DNA from: QHXW01 sp963768075
Lineage (GTDB): Bacteria; Acidobacteriota; Terriglobia; Bryobacterales; Bryobacteraceae
Reading direction: 5' to 3'
NCBI GenBank assembly: GCA_963768075.1
Contig: CAVYHD010000018.1
Span: forward strand, 310,001 to 374,000
DNA length: 64,000 nucleotides
The notes below the pieces were generated by a model. The model was not told the DNA's origin. It did not search any database and was given only the letters and a program-made list of their open reading frames with translations. A program made the position numbers and the translations under genes. This document shows positions 18,953-27,152 of the stretch, piece after piece. Each line of letters begins with the position of its first letter. The first letter of the stretch is position 1.

Positions 18953-21775
18953 CTAGAAGCTGAAGCGTATCTGCAATTCGAGGCGCCGGTTGTTGGCATT
19001 TTCGGCAAACCCACCGCCCCAACCGATAGCCGCCGAGTTGGCTTGGCCGAATAGAGGCGACGTGATGGCGCCGATGATCGGTCCGGGATTATCGTGGTTC
19101 AGCAGATTCCGCGCCGAGATCGAAAACGTCAGGTTGTAGCGGTGCGGCGTTGTAGGCGAGTTGAACAGTCCACCGAATCCTCCGCTGAACGGGCCGCCCG
19201 GCCCGCGGCCGCCGCCTCCGCCGCCGCGACCGGTAGCGCCTTCGCGCATGGCGCCGAATCCAAACGTCTTGCTCAAGCGCGCGTTGAAGGAGATCGCACC
19301 GGGCCCGCGGCCGAAGTTACGCGGCAAAATAGTTTCTCCCGGCGTCGGATTGGGATCGAGCAGGCCATATGGCGTCATCAGTACGCCCGGTTTGTCGGCG
19401 TCAGTGGTGATACCCGGCCGTGCGTTGAACATCGTATCGTCGTAAAGATCGGTGCCCGTCGTGATGTTGAACGGCGCCCCCGATTGCACCGAAAGAAACG
19501 GGCTCAGACGCAACCCCCACCGGTTTTCGATCGATCCGCCCATGAACACGCGGTTCCGCACATCGTTCGCCGCCGGTCCGTACTCACCCGCCGAGCTGTA
19601 CGGATTCGCCGCAAACGTGCTCAGGCCGTCGGTGTTGCTCCGCGCGTAGTTCAGCGTGTAGAACCCGAAAAGCGACACGTGGCTATTCACCTTCGAGTTC
19701 ACGTTGGTGATCAGCTGGTTTTGGTTGTACAGACCGTCTGACGCCATCAGAAACACAGGGTTGGGCTTCCCCAGCGGGAACACTCCACCGTCCGGAACGT
19801 TGGGATTGTATGTGCCCGGCAGGGGAGAATTGATATCCTCCGACCGGAACATGTGGAGCCCGTGCGAATCCGTATACGTCACCGCGAGCGTCGTGTGCCC
19901 AGGCAACTGCCGTTCGATGCTGGCGGCCGATTGCATCATGTAGGGCGCGCGCAGCGTCGCGCTCACTTCCTGAATGATTTGGGTGGATTGGAAAGCCGCG
20001 AGCGAGGAGATCGATGGAATGTTCGGATAAAACGCCGGATCGGTCGCGAGGTACTGCTGCTGCACCACGCCGTTGTAACGCTCCGCGGTCATCGTGTTCG
20101 ACAGGTCAAAGCGTGTATAGAATATTCCGAATCCGGCGCGAACCACCGTCTTCGAAGCCTGCTTGGCCGTCGCTCCGGGCGCCCACGCCAGCCCGATCCG
20201 CGGCGCGAAATCCCTGTAGTCGTGAATATTGGTCTGGGTCTCATAGCGCAAACCGAGGCTCACGGTCAGGTTCGGCCGCATCTTCCAGTCGTCTCCGGCA
20301 AACACGCCGGCATCGAACTGCCCGGCGTATAGCTTCGGCTCACCGGTGTTAATGGAGAATTGCACGGGTCCGGCGCCCGGAACTCCCTCGAGCGTCTGCT
20401 GATACTGCTCGATCGAGCTGAACGTGAAGGTGCCGCCGAAATTCGTGGGCGAAATGTTGTCGTCGGTTTCGCCGTGCAGCCGCACGCCGAACTTCCAGGC
20501 GTGCTTTCCTTTCGAGATCGACGTGTAATTCTGGAGCTCGTAATAGTTCTGCGTGTCGAATGAGCGGCCCACCTGCGCGCCGCCGCCGTTGAACGCGCCC
20601 AATACCTGAATCGCCGGCGCCAGCGTGTTGGCGATCGTGTCCGAGCCGTCGCGGAAATATTGGAAGCGTGTTTCATTGATGACGCTCGTTCCCAGTACGG
20701 CCGTCTCGGTGGCCTGCACGGTCTGGTTGATGTTGCGGTTGCTGTACCCCCGGGACGCCAGGTTGAAACCGCCGATGCCGCCGTCCTCAATCGTGGGGTC
20801 TGAGTACGCATAGCGCAGCGTGACCGTGTTGTTGGCGTTGAGCTGGTAGTCCACCCGGGGGCTCACCCGCACCCGGCTCTGCGGCGTGCGAAACACGCTC
20901 GTAAACGGCGTGATGCCGAACGTCGTTGGGTCGAGCGTCACCCCGTTGATGATCGAGCCGTTGTCCACCACATCGCGATGCACATCGAGAAAGAAGGAAG
21001 TCCGGCTGTTCAAGGGGCCGCCGACGTTTCCGCCGTATTCCTCCAAAAGGAACGGAGCCTTTTGCTGCGCGTAGGGATTCCGCGAGTTCCACACATCATC
21101 GCCCAGATTGAAGAACGCCGACCCGTGAAATTTATCGGTCCCGGGCTTCGTGAAAATCTGGATGCGGCCATACCCCAATGAATCGTACTCGGGCGCGAAC
21201 GGATTCGAGTTAATCCGGATCTCGCGGATGGATTCCTTGGGCGGCAGTTCACCGCCGCTAAACCCGTCGACGTAGATCTGCCCGCCGTTCGGCCCGGCCG
21301 ACGGCCCCGCCAACGCCTGCAAATCCTCCTGCAGATCGTCCGGGTCGTCCGGGAGCGCTTCCAGGTCGTTCCCGCTCAGCACGAGCGCACTGGCGTTGTT
21401 CGCCGGCTCCGGGCTCACTTGTGGCCCGGCGCTTTCTTCCACCGTGACCTGTTGCGCCGTTGACGCCACCCGCAACTGCAGGTTCAGCGTTTGCGCGCCC
21501 GTGCCCAACGTGATTTTTGCCGGCTGCGCCTGCGAAAGATCCGGCGCCGATGCATTCACCGAATAATTTCCCGGCGGCAGGCCGGGAAACGAATACGACC
21601 CGTCTGCGGCCGTTATTGTACTCTTCACCAGCCCGGATGGCCCGTTCACCGTGACTTTCGCGGCCGGAATCACCGCTCCACTTTCATCCGTCACCAAACC
21701 GCGCAGCGTGGCGGTCTGCGCAAAAACAGGCGAAGAAAGAATAAGTCCAAGCAAAATCCAGCGGATAAGTGGCAT
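18953..21775 (-). CDS. TonB-dependent receptor, Oar-like, with carboxypeptidase regulatory domain
   Basis: 940 residues, frame intact. Signal peptide MPLIRWILLGLILSSPVFAQ, then a CarboxypepD_reg-like beta-sandwich (TLRGLVTDESGAVIPAAKVTV ... GSYSFPGLPPGNYSV) at residues 22-100. A plug-like region (GGQIYVDGFSGGELPPKESI) precedes a long beta-barrel, and the protein ends LELQIRFSF with the C-terminal aromatic typical of outer membrane proteins. Gly-rich insert GRGGGGGGRGPGGPFSGGFG near residue 860. This receptor type is greatly expanded in Acidobacteria; the ligand is unknown. A Shine-Dalgarno-like GAGAAG precedes the ATG. Confidence 0.88.
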   Translation of the reverse strand: MPLIRWILLGLILSSPVFAQTATLRGLVTDESGAVIPAAKVTVNGPSGLVKSTITAADGSYSFPGLPPGNYSVNASAPDLSQAQPAKITLGTGAQTLNLQLRVASTAQQVTVEESAGPQVSPEPANNASALVLSGNDLEALPDDPDDLQEDLQALAGPSAGPNGGQIYVDGFSGGELPPKESIREIRINSNPFAPEYDSLGYGRIQIFTKPGTDKFHGSAFFNLGDDVWNSRNPYAQQKAPFLLEEYGGNVGGPLNSRTSFFLDVHRDVVDNGSIINGVTLDPTTFGITPFTSVFRTPQSRVRVSPRVDYQLNANNTVTLRYAYSDPTIEDGGIGGFNLASRGYSNRNINQTVQATETAVLGTSVINETRFQYFRDGSDTIANTLAPAIQVLGAFNGGGAQVGRSFDTQNYYELQNYTSISKGKHAWKFGVRLHGETDDNISPTNFGGTFTFSSIEQYQQTLEGVPGAGPVQFSINTGEPKLYAGQFDAGVFAGDDWKMRPNLTVSLGLRYETQTNIHDYRDFAPRIGLAWAPGATAKQASKTVVRAGFGIFYTRFDLSNTMTAERYNGVVQQQYLATDPAFYPNIPSISSLAAFQSTQIIQEVSATLRAPYMMQSAASIERQLPGHTTLAVTYTDSHGLHMFRSEDINSPLPGTYNPNVPDGGVFPLGKPNPVFLMASDGLYNQNQLITNVNSKVNSHVSLFGFYTLNYARSNTDGLSTFAANPYSSAGEYGPAANDVRNRVFMGGSIENRWGLRLSPFLSVQSGAPFNITTGTDLYDDTMFNARPGITTDADKPGVLMTPYGLLDPNPTPGETILPRNFGRGPGAISFNARLSKTFGFGAMREGATGRGGGGGGRGPGGPFSGGFGGLFNSPTTPHRYNLTFSISARNLLNHDNPGPIIGAITSPLFGQANSAAIGWGGGFAENANNRRLELQIRFSF

Positions 21776-21855
21776 CTATGACTGATCTTCTCAACTGAAG
21801 GATTAACCTACGATGAATCGTGTCAGTGGCGCTGACGTTTACTTGGCGTTTGCAA

Positions 21856-21870
21856 GTAACCAGAGGTTAC
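21856..21870. terminator. possible weak hairpin after motB
   Basis: GTAACC-AGA-GGTTAC, a perfect 6-bp stem between the motB stop and the receptor start. A second repeat GTCAG-TGGCG-CTGAC lies at about 21821-21835. Neither is followed by a T-run on the minus strand, so a terminator role is uncertain. Confidence 0.25.
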
Positions 21871-21879
21871 GACCGTCTG

Positions 21880-22545
21880 TTATTTTTGCCCTGATTCATC
21901 CAGGATGACAATTTCGACCCTTCGATTGCGCGCCCGCCCATCGGCCGTTTCGTTCGAGCCGGTTGGGCGATAAGACCCGTAGCTCGCCACCGAAAGCCGC
22001 GATTCCGCAACGCCGTACGTGTGGCTCAACAGCGCGAGCAGACGCAGGCTGCGGGCAGTCGAAAGGTCCCAGTTGTCCTTGAAATGGTGATTATGGATCG
22101 GCACCGCATCCGCGTACCCCACCAGGCTTACCTGATTAGGCATGCCGCGGAGTACGTCAGCTACCTCCGCCACGATCGGCAGCGCCCGGCTGCTCACCCG
22201 GTCCGCCCCGGAGCGAAACAGTACTGCCTGCGGAACGCTGATCACCAGGCCTCGCGCATCCATGCGTAGGTCCAGGCCATGCTCTTCGAGATTCTTCTGC
22301 GCATCGAGCAGCGCCTGCCGGGCTGGCGTCACGGCCGGCTGGGGCGGCGCCGCGGGCGGTCGAGGCGCGGGCGCTTTCGCCACCACTGGCGCCGCCGCGA
22401 GCTTCTCCGGTGGGCGCTCCAGACTCTTGGCGGCGATGGCAACGAAAAAGATCAGTAGGATGGTCAGCACGTCCATGTAGCTGACCATCCAGCGGTCGCG
22501 TGCGGCGCCTTCCGGTTGCAGATATTTTGGTTTCAAGTGGGCCAT
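21880..22545 (-). CDS. motB: MotB-type OmpA-domain protein (stator subunit)
   Basis: 221 residues. Starts MAHLKPKYLQPEGAARDRW; the single membrane helix is WMVSYMDVLTILLIFFVAIAA with the proton-binding Asp in SYMDVLT. A Pro/Ala-rich linker leads to the peptidoglycan-binding OmpA domain (LVGYADAVPIHNHHFKDNWD, LSVASYGSYRPTGSNETADG, ARNRRVEIVI). ATG 22545 lies one base after the motA stop, so the two are an operon. The pair forms an ion-driven stator for flagellar rotation or another trans-envelope motor. No flagellar genes are in the window. Confidence 0.85.
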   Translation of the reverse strand: MAHLKPKYLQPEGAARDRWMVSYMDVLTILLIFFVAIAAKSLERPPEKLAAAPVVAKAPAPRPPAAPPQPAVTPARQALLDAQKNLEEHGLDLRMDARGLVISVPQAVLFRSGADRVSSRALPIVAEVADVLRGMPNQVSLVGYADAVPIHNHHFKDNWDLSTARSLRLLALLSHTYGVAESRLSVASYGSYRPTGSNETADGRARNRRVEIVILDESGQK

Positions 22546-22546
22546 G

Positions 22547-23425
22547 CTAGCGCGCCGCCGCACTCCCCGCGGCATTGGGAGTTGCTTCTGCCTCCTGAGA
22601 CGTCTCTCGCAGGAAGCAACGCAGCCGCTGCCGCACGAGCGACGGATGGATCCTGTCGTACAGACAAAGCACGCCTTCCATCACCAGTTCCTGCGTTTCA
22701 AAGGCTTCGGCTACCCGTGCCCGGATGCGGTGCGCCGCTGGCAGCATAATCAGATTGGCCAGCGCCAGGCCATAAATCGTCGAGACAAACGCCGTGCCCA
22801 CCCCGGACGCCACCGCCGATGGAGTCGAAAATTGCCGCAGCACATTGATCAGCCCCACCACCGTTCCGAGCACTCCAATCGTCGGCGCAAACCCTCCCGC
22901 CACTTCCAGAATCTTGGCGTCCGCTTCTCCCTGCCTCTCCTTCAGGCGCAGATGATTCTCCAGCGCTGATTCCAGTTCGCTGCGGTCCCTGACGTCCATC
23001 GCCATCAGCAAAGCCTCGGCAAGAAACTTGTTTGTAACCTTCTCAATCATCGGCTCGATCAGGTACAAACCCTTGGCCCGGATGATCCTCGAAAAGGACA
23101 CGATCTCGTCGATCAGTTTTTCCCGGTCACTATGCGGCGTCCAGGCCAGTTCGCTCACGCGCCGCACCGTGTGCAGCAGTGCCCGCCGTGGCGTGGTGAT
23201 GAATATCACGCCGATCGTTCCTCCCAGAACAATCAGCACACCCGTCGGCTGAAAGAAATAGCGGAGACTGACTCCTGTCGTGGCGATGCCCGCCGCCACC
23301 GCAATCACCGCAATGGCAATGCCCGTCACCATGCCGAGATCGATGCGGCGCGACGGAGGGGGGGCATCCACCTGGGCTGGTTTGGGATCCGGCAATGCTT
23401 GTAGGTACACCTGGGATGTGGACAC
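22547..23425 (-). CDS. motA: MotA/TolQ-type proton channel protein (stator subunit)
   Basis: About 292 residues from GTG 23425, which has GGAGA 10 bases upstream. Two N-terminal membrane helices (GIAIAVIAVAAGIATTG and PTGVLIVLGGTIGVIFI), a cytoplasmic loop, then two C-terminal helices (VAGGFAPTIGVLGTVVGLINVL and GTAFVSTIYGLALANLIMLP) as in MotA. The frame remains open further upstream to 23584, but that part is Pro/Gly-rich and lacks a ribosome site. Followed one base later by motB. Confidence 0.85.
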   Translation of the reverse strand: MSTSQVYLQALPDPKPAQVDAPPPSRRIDLGMVTGIAIAVIAVAAGIATTGVSLRYFFQPTGVLIVLGGTIGVIFITTPRRALLHTVRRVSELAWTPHSDREKLIDEIVSFSRIIRAKGLYLIEPMIEKVTNKFLAEALLMAMDVRDRSELESALENHLRLKERQGEADAKILEVAGGFAPTIGVLGTVVGLINVLRQFSTPSAVASGVGTAFVSTIYGLALANLIMLPAAHRIRARVAEAFETQELVMEGVLCLYDRIHPSLVRQRLRCFLRETSQEAEATPNAAGSAAAR

Positions 23426-23602
23426 CGTGATGTGGTTCTCCACTAAATCTGGTGCAAGCCGCGGGCCAACCGGAAACCACGCGGAATCAAGCCGATCAGG
23501 CGTCAAAAGCGGGCGCCCGTGACCAAATTTTGCCGCCCCGCCGCGCCCCTCCGGGCCTGACTCCGGCTCCGAACAACGCGCCACACGCAGGCAGGTTATC
23601 TC

Positions 23603-23620
23603 CTGTCAGTATTCTGACAG
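23603..23620. promoter_or_regulatory. perfect inverted repeat upstream of motA
   Basis: CTGTCAG-TATT-CTGACAG in the 243-bp gap between the SMP-30 gene end and motA. A TTGACT sits just upstream of it on the motA strand (about 23627-23632). The size and symmetry suit a dimeric regulator site. Nothing else is evident in the gap. Confidence 0.35.
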
Positions 23621-23668
23621 TGCATCCAGTCAACCGTCAGGACTTTGACGCTGGGGTTATCTACCCGC

Positions 23669-24736
23669 CTAGCAAATGTGCGCCCCGTGCGCTTCCACGT
23701 ACACCGCGTACAGCGATTGCCCTGCCGCCATGAACAGCCGGTTGCGCTTCGGCCCGCCAAAGCAGACATTGGCGCAAATCTCCGGTAACAGGATCTGCCC
23801 GATGCGCTCACCTTCGGGCGTGAATACCTGGACCCCGTCGTACCCCGCGCCCACCCATCCCGAGCCCACCCAGATGTTGCCGTCCGTATCCGCGCGAATG
23901 CCGTCCGCCAGACCCGCGCCCTTCCCCGGCCACTCCATCGAGATGTACCGCCGTCCGTTGCGCAGCGTCTTGCCGTCCACTACGTCGTACAACTGAATGA
24001 TCCTCGGGGCTTGCGGATAGTGCGTCGCCCCGGTATCGCAAACGTACGCCTTCTTGTAATCCGGCGAGAAGCAAATGCCGTTCGGCTTATACAGCTCGTC
24101 CGAGACCATGGTCATCTGGCCCGTCTTCCCGTCCACCCGGTACACCGCCTCTTTTAGCAGTAGCTCGCCCTTGTGTCCCTCGTAATCCACCAGCGTGCCG
24201 TAGCCGGGGTCCGTGAACCAGATCGCGCCATCCGGGTGCACCACGATGTCATTCGGTCCGTTCAGGATTTTTCCGTTCCATTTATCCGCAATCACGGTAA
24301 CCGCACCGCTGTGCTCGTACCGCACCACCCTCCGGTTCCCGTGCTCGCAGGAGAGCTGCCGCCCTTCGTAGTCGAACGTGTTCCCATTGCTGTAGGCCGA
24401 AGGCTGCCGCATGGTGCTCACGTGCCCGTCTTCTTCGAGCCAGCGCAGTTGCCGGTCGTTCGGGATATCGCTCCACACCAGATAGCGCCCCCCGCCGTTC
24501 CACGCCGGGCCCTCCGACCACAGCGTCCCCGTGTACAGCCGCTGGATGGCGCTGTTGCCAATCTTGATTTTGTCGAATCGCTTATCGAGCGAGATGATGT
24601 CGGGGTCGGGATAGCGGATCGGGTTCTTCCCGCTCCAGTCCCGCTCCGCGCCCAGCGCCCGCCAGCTGGCCATCGCCCCAACCGTTCCCGCGGTCAAAAA
24701 CGACCGCCGCCCTAATGTGAAAGATTCCGTCTTCAT
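23669..24736 (-). CDS. SMP-30/gluconolactonase family protein, Tat-exported
   Basis: 355 residues, frame intact. Starts MKTESFTLGRRSFLTAGTVG, a Tat signal. The six-bladed propeller has WSEGPAWNGGGRYLVWSDI (metal Glu), NGPNDIVVHPDGAIWFTDPGYG (metal Asn) and ADGIRADTDGNIWVGSG (metal Asp), the three ligands of the SMP-30 fold. Opens sugar lactones to aldonic acids in the periplasm; the substrate is unknown but would feed the sugar-acid genes nearby. TATACT lies 9 bases upstream of the ATG and there is no Shine-Dalgarno sequence in the last 9 bases. Confidence 0.87.
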   Translation of the reverse strand: MKTESFTLGRRSFLTAGTVGAMASWRALGAERDWSGKNPIRYPDPDIISLDKRFDKIKIGNSAIQRLYTGTLWSEGPAWNGGGRYLVWSDIPNDRQLRWLEEDGHVSTMRQPSAYSNGNTFDYEGRQLSCEHGNRRVVRYEHSGAVTVIADKWNGKILNGPNDIVVHPDGAIWFTDPGYGTLVDYEGHKGELLLKEAVYRVDGKTGQMTMVSDELYKPNGICFSPDYKKAYVCDTGATHYPQAPRIIQLYDVVDGKTLRNGRRYISMEWPGKGAGLADGIRADTDGNIWVGSGWVGAGYDGVQVFTPEGERIGQILLPEICANVCFGGPKRNRLFMAAGQSLYAVYVEAHGAHIC

Positions 24737-24776
24737 CGACGAAGTAGTATACCTCCACCGGGGCACTCAATAGGGT

Positions 24777-25262
24777 TCAGCGCGAATGCGCGTCCGCCGT
24801 CTGCCGTTTCGTCGTCGGTTGATAACTTCCCCCTTCGATCCGAAACGCGATATTGAGCCGGTTCCAGCCGTTGATGCTGATCACCGCAAGCGTCAGGTTC
24901 GCGAGCTCGGTTTCACCGAACTGTTCGCGCGCTTCGCGATACACTGCGTCGGGAACATGGCCTTCGGTGATCAGCGTCACCGCCTCCGCCCAGGCCAGCC
25001 CCGCTTTTTCCCGGTCGCTATAGCCCGCCGCTTCCCGCCACGCGTTGAGCATCGACAGTTTTTGTTCGCTTTCGCCCAGCACGCGCAGATCCTTCCAGTG
25101 CATATCTAAACAGTACGCACACCCATTGATCTGCGACACCCGCAAATACACCAGATCGAGCAGCGTCTCTTCGATCCCGCTCTGGCCCAGATACTCGTGC
25201 AGCCGCAGCATCGCGTCCCTGACGCCCGGCGCAGCCGTCCAGTAATTCAGTCTTGCCGTCAT
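24777..25262 (-). CDS. carboxymuconolactone decarboxylase/AhpD-like alkylhydroperoxidase
   Basis: 161 residues, frame intact. The AhpD core motif is INGCAYCLDMHWKDLR with both redox Cys (C-x2-C) and the His three residues after. ATG 25262 has GGGA 8 bases upstream. Members reduce peroxides through the Cys pair. The frame stays open far upstream across the oppositely oriented hydrolase gene, but that is an antisense artefact of high GC. 40 bp upstream of the SMP-30 gene in the same orientation. Confidence 0.88.
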   Translation of the reverse strand: MTARLNYWTAAPGVRDAMLRLHEYLGQSGIEETLLDLVYLRVSQINGCAYCLDMHWKDLRVLGESEQKLSMLNAWREAAGYSDREKAGLAWAEAVTLITEGHVPDAVYREAREQFGETELANLTLAVISINGWNRLNIAFRIEGGSYQPTTKRQTADAHSR

Positions 25263-25384
25263 GTTTTCTCCCTGGCTTTTCTGGATGAGCAATCCGGCCC
25301 CAACGATTCGCCGCATGCTCACCATCCGCCATCTCCACGTCTCGGCGGTGAAATTCCTGTTGCTTTTTGCCGTTCCACCTGCGC

Positions 25385-25390
25385 TACAGT
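25385..25390 (+). promoter_or_regulatory. putative -10 box (leaderless) of the clan GH-A hydrolase gene
   Basis: TACAGT, then GTGGAGC (7 bases), then ATG 25398. Same spacing as before the GMC and kinase genes. Confidence 0.35.
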
Positions 25391-25397
25391 GTGGAGC

Positions 25398-26816
25398 ATG
25401 CCGTCTCTCGCGAAGCTTCGCGTCCTTATCTGCCTGTTCCCTCTCGCCATCTCCGCGCTCGCCGAAACGCCCGGGCACGCCCGTATCACTTTGCAGCCCA
25501 GCGAGCACCACCAGTTCATCCAGGGATTCGGCGTCAATTACACCGGCCCGTACTTCCGTGACGACGAGAAACCCATGTTCGACCTCCTCATCAAGGATCT
25601 CGGCGTCACCATGTTCCGTGTCGTTCCCTATCTCGTCTACAGCAATTGGGAGGAGACCAACGACAACGATGATCCCAACGTCATGAACTGGGAGTATTAC
25701 AACGACCGTTACTCGTCGCCCATCTTCGAAGCCACCTGGAACGGCCTGCGTTTTCTCAACTCCCGCGGCATTCGCCCCGTCATCGCGCTCATGGGCCCCG
25801 TGCCCGATTGGATGCTGGACGACCACTGGACCCCGCCCAAGCACAAAGTCTGCCAGACCGATAGCAAACAGCGCGCGCTCAAGCCTTCGATGTACGACGA
25901 GTTCGCCGAAATGGTGGTCTCGATGGTCATGTACGCGCGCATGAAGGCGGGCATCGATTTCGAGTACTTCAGCCCGTTCAACGAGACCGATTGCTACCCG
26001 CCCGAGGGCCCGCGCATCGATCCCGAGGAAGCTCCCAAGGTGCTGGCCGCGGTCGCGCGCCGCCTGAAGAAGGAAGGCCTCGGAGATATCCAGCTCACCC
26101 CTGCCGACCAGGCCGTCATCACCAACGATTACATCGGCCCCATCCTCGCCGATCCCGAGCTCATGAAGCAGGTCGGCGCGTTTACGCTGCATACCTACGG
26201 CGAAAACTCCGTTGGACCGAATGTAGAACGTGTGAAGAGCAGCAGCTACCCGCACGTGCCCGTCTGGCTCACCGAGTACGGCGACCTGAATGACAGGGAC
26301 AAAACCGCCGGCAACGACTGGAAAAACTTTTCGCTGGCTGCGAACCGCCGCGCGCTCACCGCGCTCAATCAGGGAGCCAGCGCTGTCTTTTTCTTCGATG
26401 CCTTCGATGATTACGAAGAGTGCGCCCGCCGTCTGACATTCTACGGATTGTTCCGCAGCGCCGATCACATTTATGCGCCGCGCAAGCGTTACTACGCCAC
26501 GCGCCAGCTCTATCATTTCGTGCACCCGGGAGCGCAGCGCATTGGCGCCACGAGCGATTCACCGGCTCTGACGGTTTCGGCATTCTTCGATGCCGCCAAG
26601 GGAAGCATGGTGCTCGTGGGCGTCAAGGAAGGCGGGCCAGCGCACGTGGAACTGGTCGCCAACGGGGCCGAACTATTCGAGCCGTTTGAGTTGTATATCA
26701 CGACTCCCACGATCGACTGTCAGAAGGTGGGAACCGTATCGACGTCGGACGGCGTGGCGAGACTGGATCTGCCCGATGAAGCCGTGTTTACTCTGGTGGG
26801 AAGTATAAAGAGGTGA
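25398..26816 (+). CDS. secreted glycoside hydrolase, clan GH-A (GH30/GH39-like)
   Basis: 472 residues, frame intact. Signal peptide MPSLAKLRVLICLFPLAISALA. The barrel starts FIQGFGVNYTGPYFRDDE. The acid/base Glu is in EYFSPFNETDCYPPEGP near residue 200 and the nucleophile Glu in VPVWLTEYGDLND near 295, the Asn-Glu ... Glu arrangement of clan GH-A. A C-terminal beta-sandwich follows from about residue 385 (VSAFFDAAKGSMVLVGVKEGG). Cleaves beta-linked glycans or glycosides outside the cytoplasm; family assignment between GH30 and GH39 is not certain. Divergent from the AhpD-like gene. Confidence 0.78.
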   Translation: MPSLAKLRVLICLFPLAISALAETPGHARITLQPSEHHQFIQGFGVNYTGPYFRDDEKPMFDLLIKDLGVTMFRVVPYLVYSNWEETNDNDDPNVMNWEYYNDRYSSPIFEATWNGLRFLNSRGIRPVIALMGPVPDWMLDDHWTPPKHKVCQTDSKQRALKPSMYDEFAEMVVSMVMYARMKAGIDFEYFSPFNETDCYPPEGPRIDPEEAPKVLAAVARRLKKEGLGDIQLTPADQAVITNDYIGPILADPELMKQVGAFTLHTYGENSVGPNVERVKSSSYPHVPVWLTEYGDLNDRDKTAGNDWKNFSLAANRRALTALNQGASAVFFFDAFDDYEECARRLTFYGLFRSADHIYAPRKRYYATRQLYHFVHPGAQRIGATSDSPALTVSAFFDAAKGSMVLVGVKEGGPAHVELVANGAELFEPFELYITTPTIDCQKVGTVSTSDGVARLDLPDEAVFTLVGSIKR

Positions 26817-26844
26817 CCGCTTTCGCGGCCACCCCCGAAGGCGG

Positions 26845-27033
26845 TTATTGGCCGTGACCGCTGTGATCAACGTCGCCCGAAGCAGCCTTAGCCGCGCTGC
26901 TTAATTGCACTTTATCTTCCTGCGGTGTGCTCTCCGTCGGCTCGTTATGCGCCGGTTTGGCCGGGGGCTGTTGATGGAGTTGCTGCTGGTAGGTGGAATT
27001 CACCGGATTGGGACTGGTGACCGAACTGACCAT
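26845..27033 (-). CDS. small hypothetical protein, Gln/Pro-rich
   Basis: 62 residues (VSSVTSPNPVNSTYQQQL ... QEDKVQLSSAAKAASGDVDH). Start at 27033 has CAGGAGG about 11 bases upstream, a strong ribosome site, which supports a real gene. No signal or membrane segment; probably disordered. The VQLS-S-AAKA end recurs in small proteins of other bacteria, as far as I recall, without known function. Convergent with the hydrolase gene. Confidence 0.6.
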   Translation of the reverse strand: MVSSVTSPNPVNSTYQQQLHQQPPAKPAHNEPTESTPQEDKVQLSSAAKAASGDVDHSGHGQ

Positions 27034-27139
27034 AAGGCTAGGCGCCTCCTGGTAGTCTTATCGGCCACACCGTCACGTTGTTTGAATTTTTTTTTCGTAC
27101 ACCCTAAAAGTTAACCCAAGTCAACTCGAACCAACGTGT

Positions 27140-27145
27140 TATAGT
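27140..27145 (+). promoter_or_regulatory. putative -10 box (leaderless) of the Ser/Thr kinase gene
   Basis: TATAGT preceded by TG (extended -10) and followed by 7 bases and ATG 27153. No Shine-Dalgarno sequence. Confidence 0.4.
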
Positions 27146-27152
27146 GCCGCTG

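Noticed and set aside
24777..26525. 582-codon minus-strand frame running through the clan GH-A hydrolase gene
   Set aside because: Only the last 161 codons (AhpD-like) have recognisable protein features. The rest is antisense to an intact, signal-bearing hydrolase and reflects high GC in third positions.
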